Source: Sulfurimonas sp. (GTDB lineage: Bacteria > Campylobacterota > Campylobacteria > Campylobacterales > Sulfurimonadaceae). From it: a stretch of DNA of 64,000 nt. Positions 53,930 through 63,940 of the stretch are shown here, piece by piece. The stretch spans positions 1-64,000 of the forward strand of contig JAABQD010000003.1 in NCBI GenBank assembly GCA_011391635.1. Direction: 5' to 3'. The notes under the pieces were generated by a model. The model made no database searches, had not been told where the DNA came from, and was given only the letters and a program-made list of their open reading frames with translations. The position numbers and the translations under genes were made by a program. Within the stretch, counting starts at the first letter, position 1, and each line of letters opens with the position of its first letter.

Positions 53930-54889
53930 ATGATACAACTAGACAATATTGAGATTAAAAACTACATAGCGATAGAGGCTTTTAGTGATAATTCACTGTT
54001 GGCTGTGAGTGCAATTAATTTGGACACTTACGAAGTAATATATGCGAATAAAGTGATGAAAGCCATTATGGCTGATACAAGTGCCAAAAAATGCTGGGAA
54101 TCTATCTATGGGCAAGAATCACAATGTGCGTGGTGTAAGGTTCATTCGCTTTTAGTAGAAGACCCATCGCAAGAGTATCTGATTTATGAAAATTTTAATG
54201 AAGTTGCAAATCGTTGGTATCAACTTCAAGATAAAATTATCAAACTACAAAATGGCACAAATATTCTTATCTCTTTCGCCCTTGATATTAGCATACAAAA
54301 AGAGTCACAAAGTCAGCTTATAGAGACACATGTGAAACTTGCACAACAGACACAAACACTACTTGAAGTACAAAAAAGATTAAGAGAACAAGCCAACCGT
54401 GATCCACTAACGAATATGTACAATAGAAGATATTTCAGTGATATGGCCCAAAAGATAATAGCTTTGGCAAAAAGAGATAAAGAGCCATTGAGTCTCTTGA
54501 TGATTGATATTGACAATTTTAAAAAAATCAATGATACATATGGGCATAGTGCAGGGGATGAAGTTATCAAATTATTAGCAAATAAGTTGATAGGGTTAAG
54601 TAGAGAGAGTGATATTAGTGCAAGATTTGGCGGGGAAGAGTTCGCTGTTATTCTTCCAGAAACTGATATAGAACACGCTTTAATTTTTGCAGAAAAAATA
54701 AGAATTGATATTGAACAAAATCGTTTTGTTTATGAGGCGGGAGAAATTTGTTTTACTATCAGTATAGGGGTGGATGAATTTAACCCTGCAACTGACAGAG
54801 TGATTGATTCTTCTCTCAATAGAGCGGATGAAGCTCTGTATGAAGCTAAAAAAAGTGGAAAGAACAGAGTTTGCAGGTTTACGAAATAA
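53930..54889 (+). CDS. PAS-GGDEF diguanylate cyclase
   Basis: RDPLTNMYNRRYF...RFGGEEFAVILPET; PAS with CWESIYGQESQCAWCK cysteines. Confidence 0.9.
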   Translation: MIQLDNIEIKNYIAIEAFSDNSLLAVSAINLDTYEVIYANKVMKAIMADTSAKKCWESIYGQESQCAWCKVHSLLVEDPSQEYLIYENFNEVANRWYQLQDKIIKLQNGTNILISFALDISIQKESQSQLIETHVKLAQQTQTLLEVQKRLREQANRDPLTNMYNRRYFSDMAQKIIALAKRDKEPLSLLMIDIDNFKKINDTYGHSAGDEVIKLLANKLIGLSRESDISARFGGEEFAVILPETDIEHALIFAEKIRIDIEQNRFVYEAGEICFTISIGVDEFNPATDRVIDSSLNRADEALYEAKKSGKNRVCRFTK

Positions 54890-55588
54890 TTAAATTTTTG
54901 TATTCATATTAATAACTTTATACTCTGATAGTTCCATATTCTGGACACTGAAATCCCCAAAACTAAGCCGATGAAGTTTGATAACTTTATTCCCAATCGC
55001 ACCAAACATTCTTTTGACTTGATGATATTTTCCTTCATAAATTTCTAATTCAACACAGATTGGAGATATAATCTTCATTTTAGCTGGAAGAAGCGGTTTC
55101 TTTTCGCCATTGAGAAGGAGTGTGCCACTTGAAAAGATCTCTGATTCATCTCCTTTGAGCGGTTGTGCGAGAGTAACTTCATATATTTTAGAAACTTTAC
55201 TTTTTGGGCTAGTGAGTTTATGATTGAGTGTGCCGTCGTCAGTAAGTAAAATAGCACCTGTGGTATCCATGTCAAGTCTGCCAATAGTTGCAATTTTTGG
55301 ATTTCTTCGCTGGAACCTTTGTGGCAAAAGAGAGTAGATAAGAACTCCCGCATCGTCGTGTGAACAGATAAAGCCACTTGGTTTATTCATAAGCAGGAGG
55401 AGAGATTCTGGATCAAGTGGCTCGTCTTCTACTGTTATATCGTTGTGATATGCTTTTTGTGTTGTGTCAAAAATCCTTGTACCATGTATAGAGACTCGAA
55501 ATTTATTTAAAAATTTTTTAGCTTCACTTCTAGTACAGTATCCAAGGCTAGAGAGGTGAGCATCCACTCTTTTGTAACTATTTTGCAT
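54890..55588 (-). CDS. RsuA/RluB family 16S/23S rRNA pseudouridine synthase
   Basis: S4-like N-terminus, IGRLDMDTTGAILLTDDGTLNHKLTSPKSKVSKIYEV; start uncertain (track 55654). Confidence 0.9.
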   Translation of the reverse strand: MQNSYKRVDAHLSSLGYCTRSEAKKFLNKFRVSIHGTRIFDTTQKAYHNDITVEDEPLDPESLLLLMNKPSGFICSHDDAGVLIYSLLPQRFQRRNPKIATIGRLDMDTTGAILLTDDGTLNHKLTSPKSKVSKIYEVTLAQPLKGDESEIFSSGTLLLNGEKKPLLPAKMKIISPICVELEIYEGKYHQVKRMFGAIGNKVIKLHRLSFGDFSVQNMELSEYKVINMNTKI

Positions 55589-55634
55589 ATTTGCTACTTT
55601 TTGAAAAATAGTATCATCTTTTTTGTTAACTCTT

Positions 55635-55645
55635 GGCATGTGGAA
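55635..55645 (+). repeat. 11-mer motif, leuC/rluB-like 5' region
   Basis: GGCATGTGGAA. Confidence 0.9.
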
Positions 55646-55718
55646 TATTTGCAAATTATTTATCTCTCAACTCTTGAATGGTATAATCGCACCATTATTT
55701 TAAATATCAAGGTTTACT

Positions 55719-56978
55719 ATGGGACAAACTATTACTGAAAAAATTTTCTCAGAACATGTTGGAAAAAAAGTTTTTGCTGGAGAGATTATCCGCTCTAACA
55801 TTGATATGGTTATCGGCAATGATATTACAACACCTATATCTATTCATGCATTTGAGGAGAGCGGTGCAACTAAACTTGCGAATCCAGATGGTTTTTCTAT
55901 CGTTCTTGACCACTTTATCCCTGCTAAAGATATAGCTTCTGCAAATCAAGCAAGAATTTCTCGTGATTTTGCTAAAAAACATAGTCTTAAAAACTTTTTT
56001 GATGAAAAAGACATGGGCATTGAACATGCTCTTTTACCTGAAAAGGGTCTTGTCGTTCCAGGGGATGTCATTATTGGTGCAGATAGTCATACTTGTACAC
56101 ACGGTGCACTTGGTGCTTTTTCAACTGGAATGGGTTCAACTGACTTAGCGTTTGCTATGGTTACTGGTGGAAATTGGTTCAAAGTACCTGAATCTATCAA
56201 AGTAAATTTAAGTGGAAAACCTGGTAAATATACCACTGGAAAAGATATCATCTTAGAAATTATTCGTATGATTGGCGTAGATGGTGCATTGTATAAAACA
56301 CTCGAATTCACTGGAAGTACGATTGAATATTTAACAATGGATGATAGATTTAGCATGTGCAACATGGCGATTGAAGCGGGTGCAAAGAGTGGAATTGTTG
56401 CATATGACGAAACAACAAAAGAGTTTTTAAGTGATAAAAACTTAGCGAGAGAACCTAAAATCCATTTCTCAGATGCAGATGCAAAGTATGACACTATCTT
56501 AGAAATAGATGTTGCAAAACTTGACCCTGTTATCGCATACCCATTTTTGCCATCTAATGGCCATAGCGTTATTCAAGCACAAAAAGAGCAAATTAAAATA
56601 GATCAAGCGTTTATTGGAAGTTGTACAAATGGAAGATTAAGTGATTTGAAGGTTGCTTCTGAAATTCTAAAAGGTAAAAAAGTGCATCCAGATGTGCGTC
56701 TTATCGTAACTCCTGGGACACAAATGATTCTTCGTGAGGCAAATAAACTTGGTTACATTGATATCATTGTTGATGCTGGTGGAGTTGTTAGTAATCCTAC
56801 TTGTGGTGCTTGTTTAGGCGGATACATGGGAATTTTAGGCGATAATGAAGTAGCCGTTTCAACAACAAATCGTAACTTCGTAGGTCGCATGGGAAGTAGA
56901 AGCTCAAAAGTCTATTTGGCGAACTCAGCTGTTGCTGCAGTTTCTGCCATAACGGGTTACATTACAGACCCAAGATAA
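55719..56978 (+). CDS. leuC: 3-isopropylmalate dehydratase large subunit
   Basis: GADSHTCTHGALGAFSTGMGSTD, FIGSCTNGRLSDL, PTCGACLGGYMGIL. Confidence 0.93.
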   Translation: MGQTITEKIFSEHVGKKVFAGEIIRSNIDMVIGNDITTPISIHAFEESGATKLANPDGFSIVLDHFIPAKDIASANQARISRDFAKKHSLKNFFDEKDMGIEHALLPEKGLVVPGDVIIGADSHTCTHGALGAFSTGMGSTDLAFAMVTGGNWFKVPESIKVNLSGKPGKYTTGKDIILEIIRMIGVDGALYKTLEFTGSTIEYLTMDDRFSMCNMAIEAGAKSGIVAYDETTKEFLSDKNLAREPKIHFSDADAKYDTILEIDVAKLDPVIAYPFLPSNGHSVIQAQKEQIKIDQAFIGSCTNGRLSDLKVASEILKGKKVHPDVRLIVTPGTQMILREANKLGYIDIIVDAGGVVSNPTCGACLGGYMGILGDNEVAVSTTNRNFVGRMGSRSSKVYLANSAVAAVSAITGYITDPR

Positions 56979-57058
56979 ATATTAAGTATAAACATTAAAT
57001 AGTATTATAGGTTTTTTTTGCTATAATGCCGAAAATTTAAAAACGAAAAGGAAATAAG

Positions 57059-58015
57059 ATGAAAAAATTAATCTTAATACCAGCACTGTTACTAGGAACT
57101 TTAGCTTCTGCTAAAACTTACGATTTCGAGTTTACTCCAGTTATTGGGTACAACTACACAGAAGGAAATCTTGATATTAAAAATCACTCAATGTTTGGAG
57201 CAGAATTCCAATACAATGCAGTTGATTTTTTCTTAAAGCCTGAGCTTTCAGTTCTTTATTCAAGAGCAGATAGTGAAAATTTAACTCCAGAAGTTTCAAA
57301 AAATCCAATGTACCGTGTAGCTTTAAATGGTGTGTATGAGTATGATTCATTAGGTATGATTACTCCTCTTGCAAAAGTAGGTATTGGGTATGAAGCAATG
57401 GGTGAACACTACTCAGGAAATGAAGATAGCAGATTTTTAGATGCTGGTATCGGTGCAAAAATTCCTTTTACAGATAGTTTAGCTCTTAAGCTTGAAGCTG
57501 TATATATGATGAAATGTAATGATCACAGATTTGATAACAATGCAGCGGTACTTGCTGGTCTAAATTTTGCATTCGGTGCAAAAGAAGAGCCTAAGCCAGT
57601 TGTTGCTCCAGCTCCAGTTGTAAAAGCTCCAGCTCCAGCTCCGGCACCAGCTAAAAAAGTTGAAGTAAAAGCTGAGAAAGTAAATTTACACATCAACTTT
57701 GAAACAGATTCAGCTAAAATTGACAATACTTCAGTTCCTCGTGTAGAGAAATTTTCAACATTCATGAAAAATGCACCAGAGTACAAAGCAGAAATCATTG
57801 GTCATACTGATAGCACTGCTTCAGATGCTCACAATGATAAACTTTCAAACAACCGTGCAAACAGTGTTAGAGATTTGATCATTAAAAATGGTGTTGCTGC
57901 TGATAGAGTAAGTGCTGTTGGTAAAGGTGAAAAAGAGCCTGTTGCAAACAACAAAACTAAAGAAGGTCGTGCAGAAAATAGAAGAATCGAAGCACAACTT
58001 ATCGAAACTAAATAA
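57059..58015 (+). CDS. OmpA family outer membrane protein
   Basis: Beta-barrel, Pro/Ala linker, OmpA C-terminus HTDSTASDAHNDKLSNNRANSVRDLII...RAENRRIEAQ. Confidence 0.92.
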   Translation: MKKLILIPALLLGTLASAKTYDFEFTPVIGYNYTEGNLDIKNHSMFGAEFQYNAVDFFLKPELSVLYSRADSENLTPEVSKNPMYRVALNGVYEYDSLGMITPLAKVGIGYEAMGEHYSGNEDSRFLDAGIGAKIPFTDSLALKLEAVYMMKCNDHRFDNNAAVLAGLNFAFGAKEEPKPVVAPAPVVKAPAPAPAPAKKVEVKAEKVNLHINFETDSAKIDNTSVPRVEKFSTFMKNAPEYKAEIIGHTDSTASDAHNDKLSNNRANSVRDLIIKNGVAADRVSAVGKGEKEPVANNKTKEGRAENRRIEAQLIETK

Positions 58016-58022
58016 TTAGCAA

Positions 58023-58601
58023 ATGTTCGACACTCCTTGTGTCATCTTTGCAGGTGGCAAAAGTAGTAGAATGGGAGAAGATAAATCTCTTCTTCCATTT
58101 GGAAACTCCAAAACTCTCACACAATTTCAACTCTCCCGTCTAAGTAAAATTTTCAAAACTGTCTATATCTCATGTAAAACAAAAGAGAAGTTTGATTTTG
58201 ATGCAAACTTTATAGAAGATATTCCAACAGAAGATATATTTGCTCCAACTGTAGGATTTGTTGCAGTTTTTAAAGTATTGCCAGAAGAGAGTTTTTTTGC
58301 TTTGAGTGTAGATGCTCCATTTGTGAGTGAAGCAATCATCGCAAAACTAATCGCAGAGGATACAAAAAATCCACATGCTGATGCAACAATAGCACTTTCG
58401 GCATGTGGAATGGAACCGATGTGTGGTATTTACCATCGTTCAATGGAGAAACATTTTTTTGAGATGCTCCAAACAAACAATCATAAATTAGGATTTTTAC
58501 TCAAAAATGCAAATACTATTTTTGTTCCTTTTGATGGTGCAGAGTCATTCTTAAATCTCAATAACCCCCAAGAATATCAAGAGGCGTTAAAGCTTATTTA
58601 G
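58023..58601 (+). CDS. mobA: Molybdenum cofactor guanylyltransferase
   Basis: [22 protein letters not shown]. Confidence 0.92.
   Translation: MFDTPCVIFAGGKSSRMGEDKSLLPFGNSKTLTQFQLSRLSKIFKTVYISCKTKEKFDFDANFIEDIPTEDIFAPTVGFVAVFKVLPEESFFALSVDAPFVSEAIIAKLIAEDTKNPHADATIALSACGMEPMCGIYHRSMEKHFFEMLQTNNHKLGFLLKNANTIFVPFDGAESFLNLNNPQEYQEALKLI
58400..58410 (+). repeat. 11-mer motif in mobA
   Basis: GGCATGTGGAA. Confidence 0.9.
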
Positions 58602-58650
58602 TAAGCCTTGGTTATAATCTCTCAGTAATAAATAAATGCAAAGAGGAATC

Positions 58651-59121
58651 ATGAACTTAACGCATCTTGATGAAAAAGATAGACCTAAAATGGTTGATGT
58701 CTCAGATAAAAATCAAACAACACGCATGGCCGTTGCGAGTGGTATTATAGAGATGAGCAGAGATGCTTACGATGCGATAGTTATGCAAAAAACGAAGAAA
58801 GGTCCTGTGCTACAGACCGCAGTAATTGCAGCTATTATGGGAGCTAAAAAAACAAGTGATATTATTCCGATGTGCCATCCTCTGAATCTCAGTGGAATTA
58901 ACTGCGATGTTGAAGAACTTCCTGAACTTCCTGGGTTTAAATTGAGTGTTACGGCGAAACTTACAGGACAGACAGGTGTAGAGATGGAAGCACTTACCGG
59001 AACAAGCATTGGCCTCTTAACTATTTATGATATGGTAAAAGCGATAGATAAAGGGATGGTAATACGCAATGTACAACTCGAAACAAAATCAGGAGGCAAA
59101 AGTGGAGATTATCAACGATAG
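58651..59121 (+). CDS. moaC: Cyclic pyranopterin monophosphate synthase
   Basis: [18 protein letters not shown]...[11 protein letters not shown]...[25 protein letters not shown]. Confidence 0.95.
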   Translation: MNLTHLDEKDRPKMVDVSDKNQTTRMAVASGIIEMSRDAYDAIVMQKTKKGPVLQTAVIAAIMGAKKTSDIIPMCHPLNLSGINCDVEELPELPGFKLSVTAKLTGQTGVEMEALTGTSIGLLTIYDMVKAIDKGMVIRNVQLETKSGGKSGDYQR

Positions 59122-59371
59122 TTCGCAAAAGCTAGAGCTTACATACCCATGTTCTTGGTCTTATAAACTAATAGGGCATGAAAAAGAGGCAATACAAAAA
59201 GCGATTCATGAAGTAATTTTAGAGCGTGAACATAAGCTTAATCATTCAAATGTCAGTAAAACAAGTAAATATATTAGTATGAATCTTGATTTACTTGTAC
59301 ATAATGAAGATGATAGAAATTTTATATATGAAGCACTAAAAAATCACCAAAATATTAAAATGGTACTTTAG
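59102..59371 (+). CDS. DUF493 (YbeD-like) protein
   Basis: [24 protein letters not shown] start at 59102 with AGGAGG upstream, overlapping moaC end. Confidence 0.8.
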   Translation: MEIINDSSQKLELTYPCSWSYKLIGHEKEAIQKAIHEVILEREHKLNHSNVSKTSKYISMNLDLLVHNEDDRNFIYEALKNHQNIKMVL

Positions 59372-59380
59372 GAGAAAAAG

Positions 59381-60442
59381 ATGGATTTGGAAAAATTACA
59401 CAGAGATTTAAAAAACTCTTACAACAGAACCCTTCCAACTGTAAATGAGCGAGTAGAAGATATTGTTAATCATCTTGTGGCTGAGTGGAGTGTAGATGCG
59501 AATGATTTAAACCTGCATGAAATTAAAACTTTGGCAACTGCTATTTTAGATATTGAAACAAAAACACTTCAAGATGAAGTAGAGACTCTATTGGCACAAA
59601 AAGAGCAAATAGAGCGACAGCTAGAGAGAAAATCTGAAGCACTTCAAGAGTTGAAATATAAAGTTTTTAATGCAATGGAGATGCAAGTAAATCCAGAAGA
59701 TGCTCTTACTCTAGCAAAACTTCATCAAGTAAAACTACAGTCAATAGATTTGTTTGATTTACTTGGCGAAATGGTTGAATCTGCGATAATCACGGCTTTA
59801 GAAAAAGATACTGATGGTGATATCAAAGATTCTACAGAAGAGATAATCAAAGAGCTCACGTATGAAGCTGTCAAAGAGGGTTCGCTCAATACAATACGCG
59901 TGAGAAAAATTCTCTCGACAATTTTGCAATCGGCTATTGATGTTGCAGAAGCAACTCCTACAAGAGCTGAAGAAATTTTGCGTGCAACACTTCATGGGAT
60001 GCGAAGTGGCTTAGTTCGCTCAATAGATAGATTTAAAAAACGCCTTGCTTTTATGCCTATTGAGGCGAAACATATTCTCATTGAAGATTATGATACGATT
60101 ATCGAAGATTTGAACCAGACTGATATTCTCTTTTCTCAAGTTGTTCAAACACAGGCAACTCAAAGTTTAATAACTACAGAAAAAATTCTTTTAGAGATTA
60201 ACAAAGAGATGCATAATGACCTTGAAGAGTTGGTGCATATTTCAAAAGAGGCAGCGGAAATTATGCGAGAGAGATTTTCATCTCTTGCAAAATCAGCTGT
60301 GAAAAAAGCTGACAATGCTCTGAAATCTCAAACAGCACAAGAAGCAAAAAGAATGGGAAAACAAGCGTGGGGTATAGCAAAAACTGCACTTGAGAGTGCT
60401 ATAAAAACAGCAAAAAATGTCAAAGAAACAAAAGAAAAATAA
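59381..60442 (+). CDS. Conserved hypothetical helical protein
   Basis: Helical/coiled-coil composition; follows DUF493 in same operon. Confidence 0.6.
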   Translation: MDLEKLHRDLKNSYNRTLPTVNERVEDIVNHLVAEWSVDANDLNLHEIKTLATAILDIETKTLQDEVETLLAQKEQIERQLERKSEALQELKYKVFNAMEMQVNPEDALTLAKLHQVKLQSIDLFDLLGEMVESAIITALEKDTDGDIKDSTEEIIKELTYEAVKEGSLNTIRVRKILSTILQSAIDVAEATPTRAEEILRATLHGMRSGLVRSIDRFKKRLAFMPIEAKHILIEDYDTIIEDLNQTDILFSQVVQTQATQSLITTEKILLEINKEMHNDLEELVHISKEAAEIMRERFSSLAKSAVKKADNALKSQTAQEAKRMGKQAWGIAKTALESAIKTAKNVKETKEK

Positions 60443-60453
60443 ATCTTTTATTT

Positions 60454-60487
60454 TTCCACATGCCAAGAGTTATCTTGGCATGTGGAA
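60454..60487. terminator. Motif inverted pair at convergent junction
   Basis: TTCCACATGCCAAGA...TCTTGGCATGTGGAA. Confidence 0.9.
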
Positions 60488-61621
60488 TTAAAAATCTTTT
60501 GCAAGAGTGAAGATTTTGCTGAAATCTTCGTGATACTCTTTGCATCTATCACAAATTGGGTCACCGCCACGATAAGGATAAGGACATCGACATTCGTGGC
60601 ACATTACCATCTCATAGTGAACGAGTTCTCTTCCTCTATCATAAGCAAAATCAACTAAATCAATGCCTTCAACTGTCTCAATTGCATCTGTTTTACAAAT
60701 ATGGTCACAAATTCCACATGCGATACAGTTCCCTAGATTGAAATTAATACCTTGTTTGTCTTGTGTTTTGAGAAGTGCCTCTGTTGGACAAAATTGGACA
60801 CAATCTCCACAGTTTGTACACGCACTAAATTGAATCTCTTTTTTTGCAAAAATGCCAAAATTTGTCGTGTGTGATGTGGTAGAAAATTTAGTTAAATTTT
60901 CTTTGATAGCTTGTTTTAAGTGTAAAAATTTAAGAGGCAAACCATTTTTATTCGGATTCTTTTGATATTCAAGTGTCATAGAGAGGGATGATTTTTTTTC
61001 ATCTTCCTCGAGGGATGCAGCCTCTTTTACTTTTGAAAATGCTGCTTTAAAGAGGGCTCTTTTACTATTTTCTTCTTGAACTTTCTTTTCTTCTATTATG
61101 ATGCTATTTTGGATTCCACATGCCAAAAGAAAACTATTTGATTTGTTGATTTCAAAGCGAATGAACCTTTCTACTTTTTTATCTTTATTTAATACACAAT
61201 CATTACAATGTGATAAATCACAAAGAGGCATAGCATCACTTTGGAGTGCCATTGTAATATAGTGATGGGAATCAAATGCCCCCAAACAGCTTGTGGTACT
61301 TTTACAAGAGAGTTCTTTATTGCTGTTCTCTTTAAAATCTATGCTATATGCATTTGGATCAAAAGAGACGATGCTGAGAGCCTCCGTTGGGCATGAGCCA
61401 ATACATGCGGCACATGCGATACATTTACTAGAGAAAAGTGTAAGTTTGCTTCGCACGATATTAAATGCATCTTCTGGACATATTTCAACACATAGTAGGC
61501 ACTCATTGTGAAAGTAATCATTTCGAATGCAGTTGGTACCACTGTATGAAAAAAGTTCTGTTTTTTGTATGAAGCTAAAATCACTCATTGGCACTCTCAA
61601 CAAAAGAAGAACAGTATTCAA
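60488..61621 (-). CDS. Multi-cluster 4Fe-4S ferredoxin
   Basis: CIACAACIGSCP, CTNCGDCVQFCP, CIACGICDHICK, plus CLLCVEICP and CHECRCPYPYRGGDPICDRC. Confidence 0.9.
   Translation of the reverse strand: MNTVLLLLRVPMSDFSFIQKTELFSYSGTNCIRNDYFHNECLLCVEICPEDAFNIVRSKLTLFSSKCIACAACIGSCPTEALSIVSFDPNAYSIDFKENSNKELSCKSTTSCLGAFDSHHYITMALQSDAMPLCDLSHCNDCVLNKDKKVERFIRFEINKSNSFLLACGIQNSIIIEEKKVQEENSKRALFKAAFSKVKEAASLEEDEKKSSLSMTLEYQKNPNKNGLPLKFLHLKQAIKENLTKFSTTSHTTNFGIFAKKEIQFSACTNCGDCVQFCPTEALLKTQDKQGINFNLGNCIACGICDHICKTDAIETVEGIDLVDFAYDRGRELVHYEMVMCHECRCPYPYRGGDPICDRCKEYHEDFSKIFTLAKDF
61114..61124 (-). repeat. 11-mer motif in ferredoxin gene
   Basis: TTCCACATGCC. Confidence 0.9.
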
Positions 61622-62156
61622 AATCAGCGACTAAAAACTCAACGATAAAATCACATAAATCTTGATAGTAGGGTGTTGAAGCCATGCTTTTCATTCCAAT
61701 CATATAGGGAACGACCCAATTAAAGAGGTGTTCTTGAAGAAAATCATACTGAGGTCTTTTTTCATCTCTAAAAATGAGTGTTTGCATAAAAGCAAATTCT
61801 ATGGATAAATGGTCTGGTGCCATTAACTCTGTTTGATCCATATTGAGTTCAAAACCATGTCTGAAGTAAAAATTCATTACAGGATTTTGGAGTCCAACAA
61901 GCGTCTCATTTTTTGCATCCAGAACGAAGGACTCAACCGCTTGTGTATTGATAACAAACATAGATGAGAAGTCTTCATTGAGTTCATCTAAAATTGTGGT
62001 ATCCTCTTTTTCTTTGAAATATTGCACTGTATTTTCGCCTAAAAGCTCCAATAGTTCACTATTTTGTCTTAAGTCACTTATAAATCTTTTATCAGCGTTA
62101 TTTGTCATAGTTCTTGAGAGAAACGCATAAATATATACTCTATACTCTTTATTCAT
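61581..62156 (-). CDS. TorD/DmsD-family redox enzyme maturation chaperone
   Basis: Size and helical layout; DHLSIEFAFMQTLI and position within a redox cluster. Confidence 0.8.
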   Translation of the reverse strand: MNKEYRVYIYAFLSRTMTNNADKRFISDLRQNSELLELLGENTVQYFKEKEDTTILDELNEDFSSMFVINTQAVESFVLDAKNETLVGLQNPVMNFYFRHGFELNMDQTELMAPDHLSIEFAFMQTLIFRDEKRPQYDFLQEHLFNWVVPYMIGMKSMASTPYYQDLCDFIVEFLVADFEYCSSFVESANE

Positions 62157-62259
62157 AATTTTCCAATGTTGATTCTATTTGTTGTGAGAGATTTTTATCA
62201 TAATTTCGCTTATTAAAAAGCATAGTTGTAAAAGAAGGGAGAATTTATAAGAAAAACCT

Positions 62260-62281
62260 CTTAAAGCCAAAAGGCTTTAAG
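62260..62281 (-). terminator. Rho-independent terminator after the 153-aa gene
   Basis: CTTAAAGCC-4-GGCTTTAAG followed (minus strand) by aggtttttctt, directly after stop at 62283. Confidence 0.8.
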
Positions 62282-62282
62282 A

Positions 62283-62744
62283 TTATAAACAACCTTTGAA
62301 GAAAGATTTCTTCGGTGGTGGTGGACCTTTTACTTCGGTAGCCACAATCGTATTGGTTTGTTCATTATATTTACCAATAACTGTATCATCATTACGATTT
62401 ATAGCTTTATCTAATTGTACTGGATTAATATTTGTCACATCAACATTATATGTTTTTCCATCTATATGTGAGAAAAGAACAATATTCACTTTGCTTGAAA
62501 CACCAGCATCAACTTTTTTGAAGCAATCGTCGCTTCCACATGAGTAGTTTTCTAGATAACAATCTGTAAATTGTCCAGCTGCTGCACATTTATCTGTTGT
62601 TAAAAAACCCATTTTTTCCATAACATCTGATTTTTCAGCTGTAGCACTTGCATCAGCTGCTTTTTCTTCTGCAAAACTTGCAGTAGTAAATACAAACATA
62701 AGACTAAGTGCTAAAGTCGAAGAGAGTAAAGTAATTTTTTTCAT
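62283..62744 (-). CDS. Small exported Cys-containing protein of unknown function
   Basis: Signal peptide; CAAAGQFTDCYLENYSCGSDDCFKK; terminal GPPPPKKSFFKGCL. Confidence 0.65.
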   Translation of the reverse strand: MKKITLLSSTLALSLMFVFTTASFAEEKAADASATAEKSDVMEKMGFLTTDKCAAAGQFTDCYLENYSCGSDDCFKKVDAGVSSKVNIVLFSHIDGKTYNVDVTNINPVQLDKAINRNDDTVIGKYNEQTNTIVATEVKGPPPPKKSFFKGCL

Positions 62745-63940
62745 TATTTAGCCCCTACTTTTAAAGTTTTTAAGTACGCAACAGCACTATCTAAATCACC
62801 TTTTTCTAAGAAGCTATAATCTGTCATAGCTGAAATTCTTTTGCCATTATCAAGATTATACCAAGGTGTATTACTATGAGCATTTCTGTTATATCCTCCA
62901 ACAATCGCTGCATTTGGAGCTACTAACGATTCTCTTATATAATCAGCTGACGCATAACCACCGATGTTAACAAGTGATGGAGCCATAAGACTTGGAGCAT
63001 CTGTTGGTGCTACTTGGTGACAACCTGCACATCCATTTGCTGCTACAATCTCTTTACCTTTTTCTACATCTCCCTCAATTTTTCCATGGAGAGCATTTAC
63101 TAAAGTATCATCACCTTTTTTAAGAATTACAGCTGTCCATGGTGCAAGATATTTGAGACCATCTCTTCCCATTTTTGCTCCATCCCATATCGCAAATGCA
63201 ACTGGAATAGTAGCAGCATCAAGATTTAGATTGCTATCTTTGAGTGAGCGAGAAAGTGTACCACTCCATGCTTTAGAATCATAATTCATATTCATTGTCG
63301 CTTGATCACTGCCATCTTTGATTTGAGTCATTGAACGGAAACCTTCACTAATAAAACTTCTTTGATAATCAGCATTTCCAACCGTTTTTACACGCTCTTT
63401 GTAATTTGCTAAATCTTTCTCAAAGAAAATAGTTTGATTAGGATTGATTTGATGTTCAATATCTCCATTTCCGTTTGGCTCAAATGTGATGCCTGTCGCT
63501 TTTTGAAGATGTATAACAACTGGACGACCATCAGAACCCATACCTATATATGGTAACTCTTTTGGATTTGAATAGTTTTGTGCAAATTGAACTGCAAAGC
63601 CATCACCATATACATCTGTTTTGCCCTCTTGTTGTACACTTTTTGTTCCATCTGGCCATTTAATCATAAACGCAATTTTTGAATCATTGTAAACTGCTGC
63701 AATTTTTGCTTTGATAGCTTTTGCTTGTTGGTTTAATTCATTTGCTTTTTTATCATTAAGAACAATGGCAGTCTGTGGATAAAGAGTTACATCTGAAAAC
63801 TTAGCACCACTCCATACAGAAGATTTATTATCTACTTTATCTAAATCAGCTTTTACTTTTACTGCATTTATCGCTGAATCCGCTGTAGCTACAGAAGTTA
63901 TAACTCCTGCAACTAATAACATACTAGCTAATTTTTTCAT
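62744..63940 (-). CDS. Ethylbenzene dehydrogenase-like heme subunit fused to a c-type cytochrome domain
   Basis: IAFMIKWPDGTKS...DGFAVQFA...WDGAKMGRDGLKYLAPWTAVIL, then CAGCHQ heme motif. Confidence 0.82.
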   Translation of the reverse strand: MKKLASMLLVAGVITSVATADSAINAVKVKADLDKVDNKSSVWSGAKFSDVTLYPQTAIVLNDKKANELNQQAKAIKAKIAAVYNDSKIAFMIKWPDGTKSVQQEGKTDVYGDGFAVQFAQNYSNPKELPYIGMGSDGRPVVIHLQKATGITFEPNGNGDIEHQINPNQTIFFEKDLANYKERVKTVGNADYQRSFISEGFRSMTQIKDGSDQATMNMNYDSKAWSGTLSRSLKDSNLNLDAATIPVAFAIWDGAKMGRDGLKYLAPWTAVILKKGDDTLVNALHGKIEGDVEKGKEIVAANGCAGCHQVAPTDAPSLMAPSLVNIGGYASADYIRESLVAPNAAIVGGYNRNAHSNTPWYNLDNGKRISAMTDYSFLEKGDLDSAVAYLKTLKVGAK

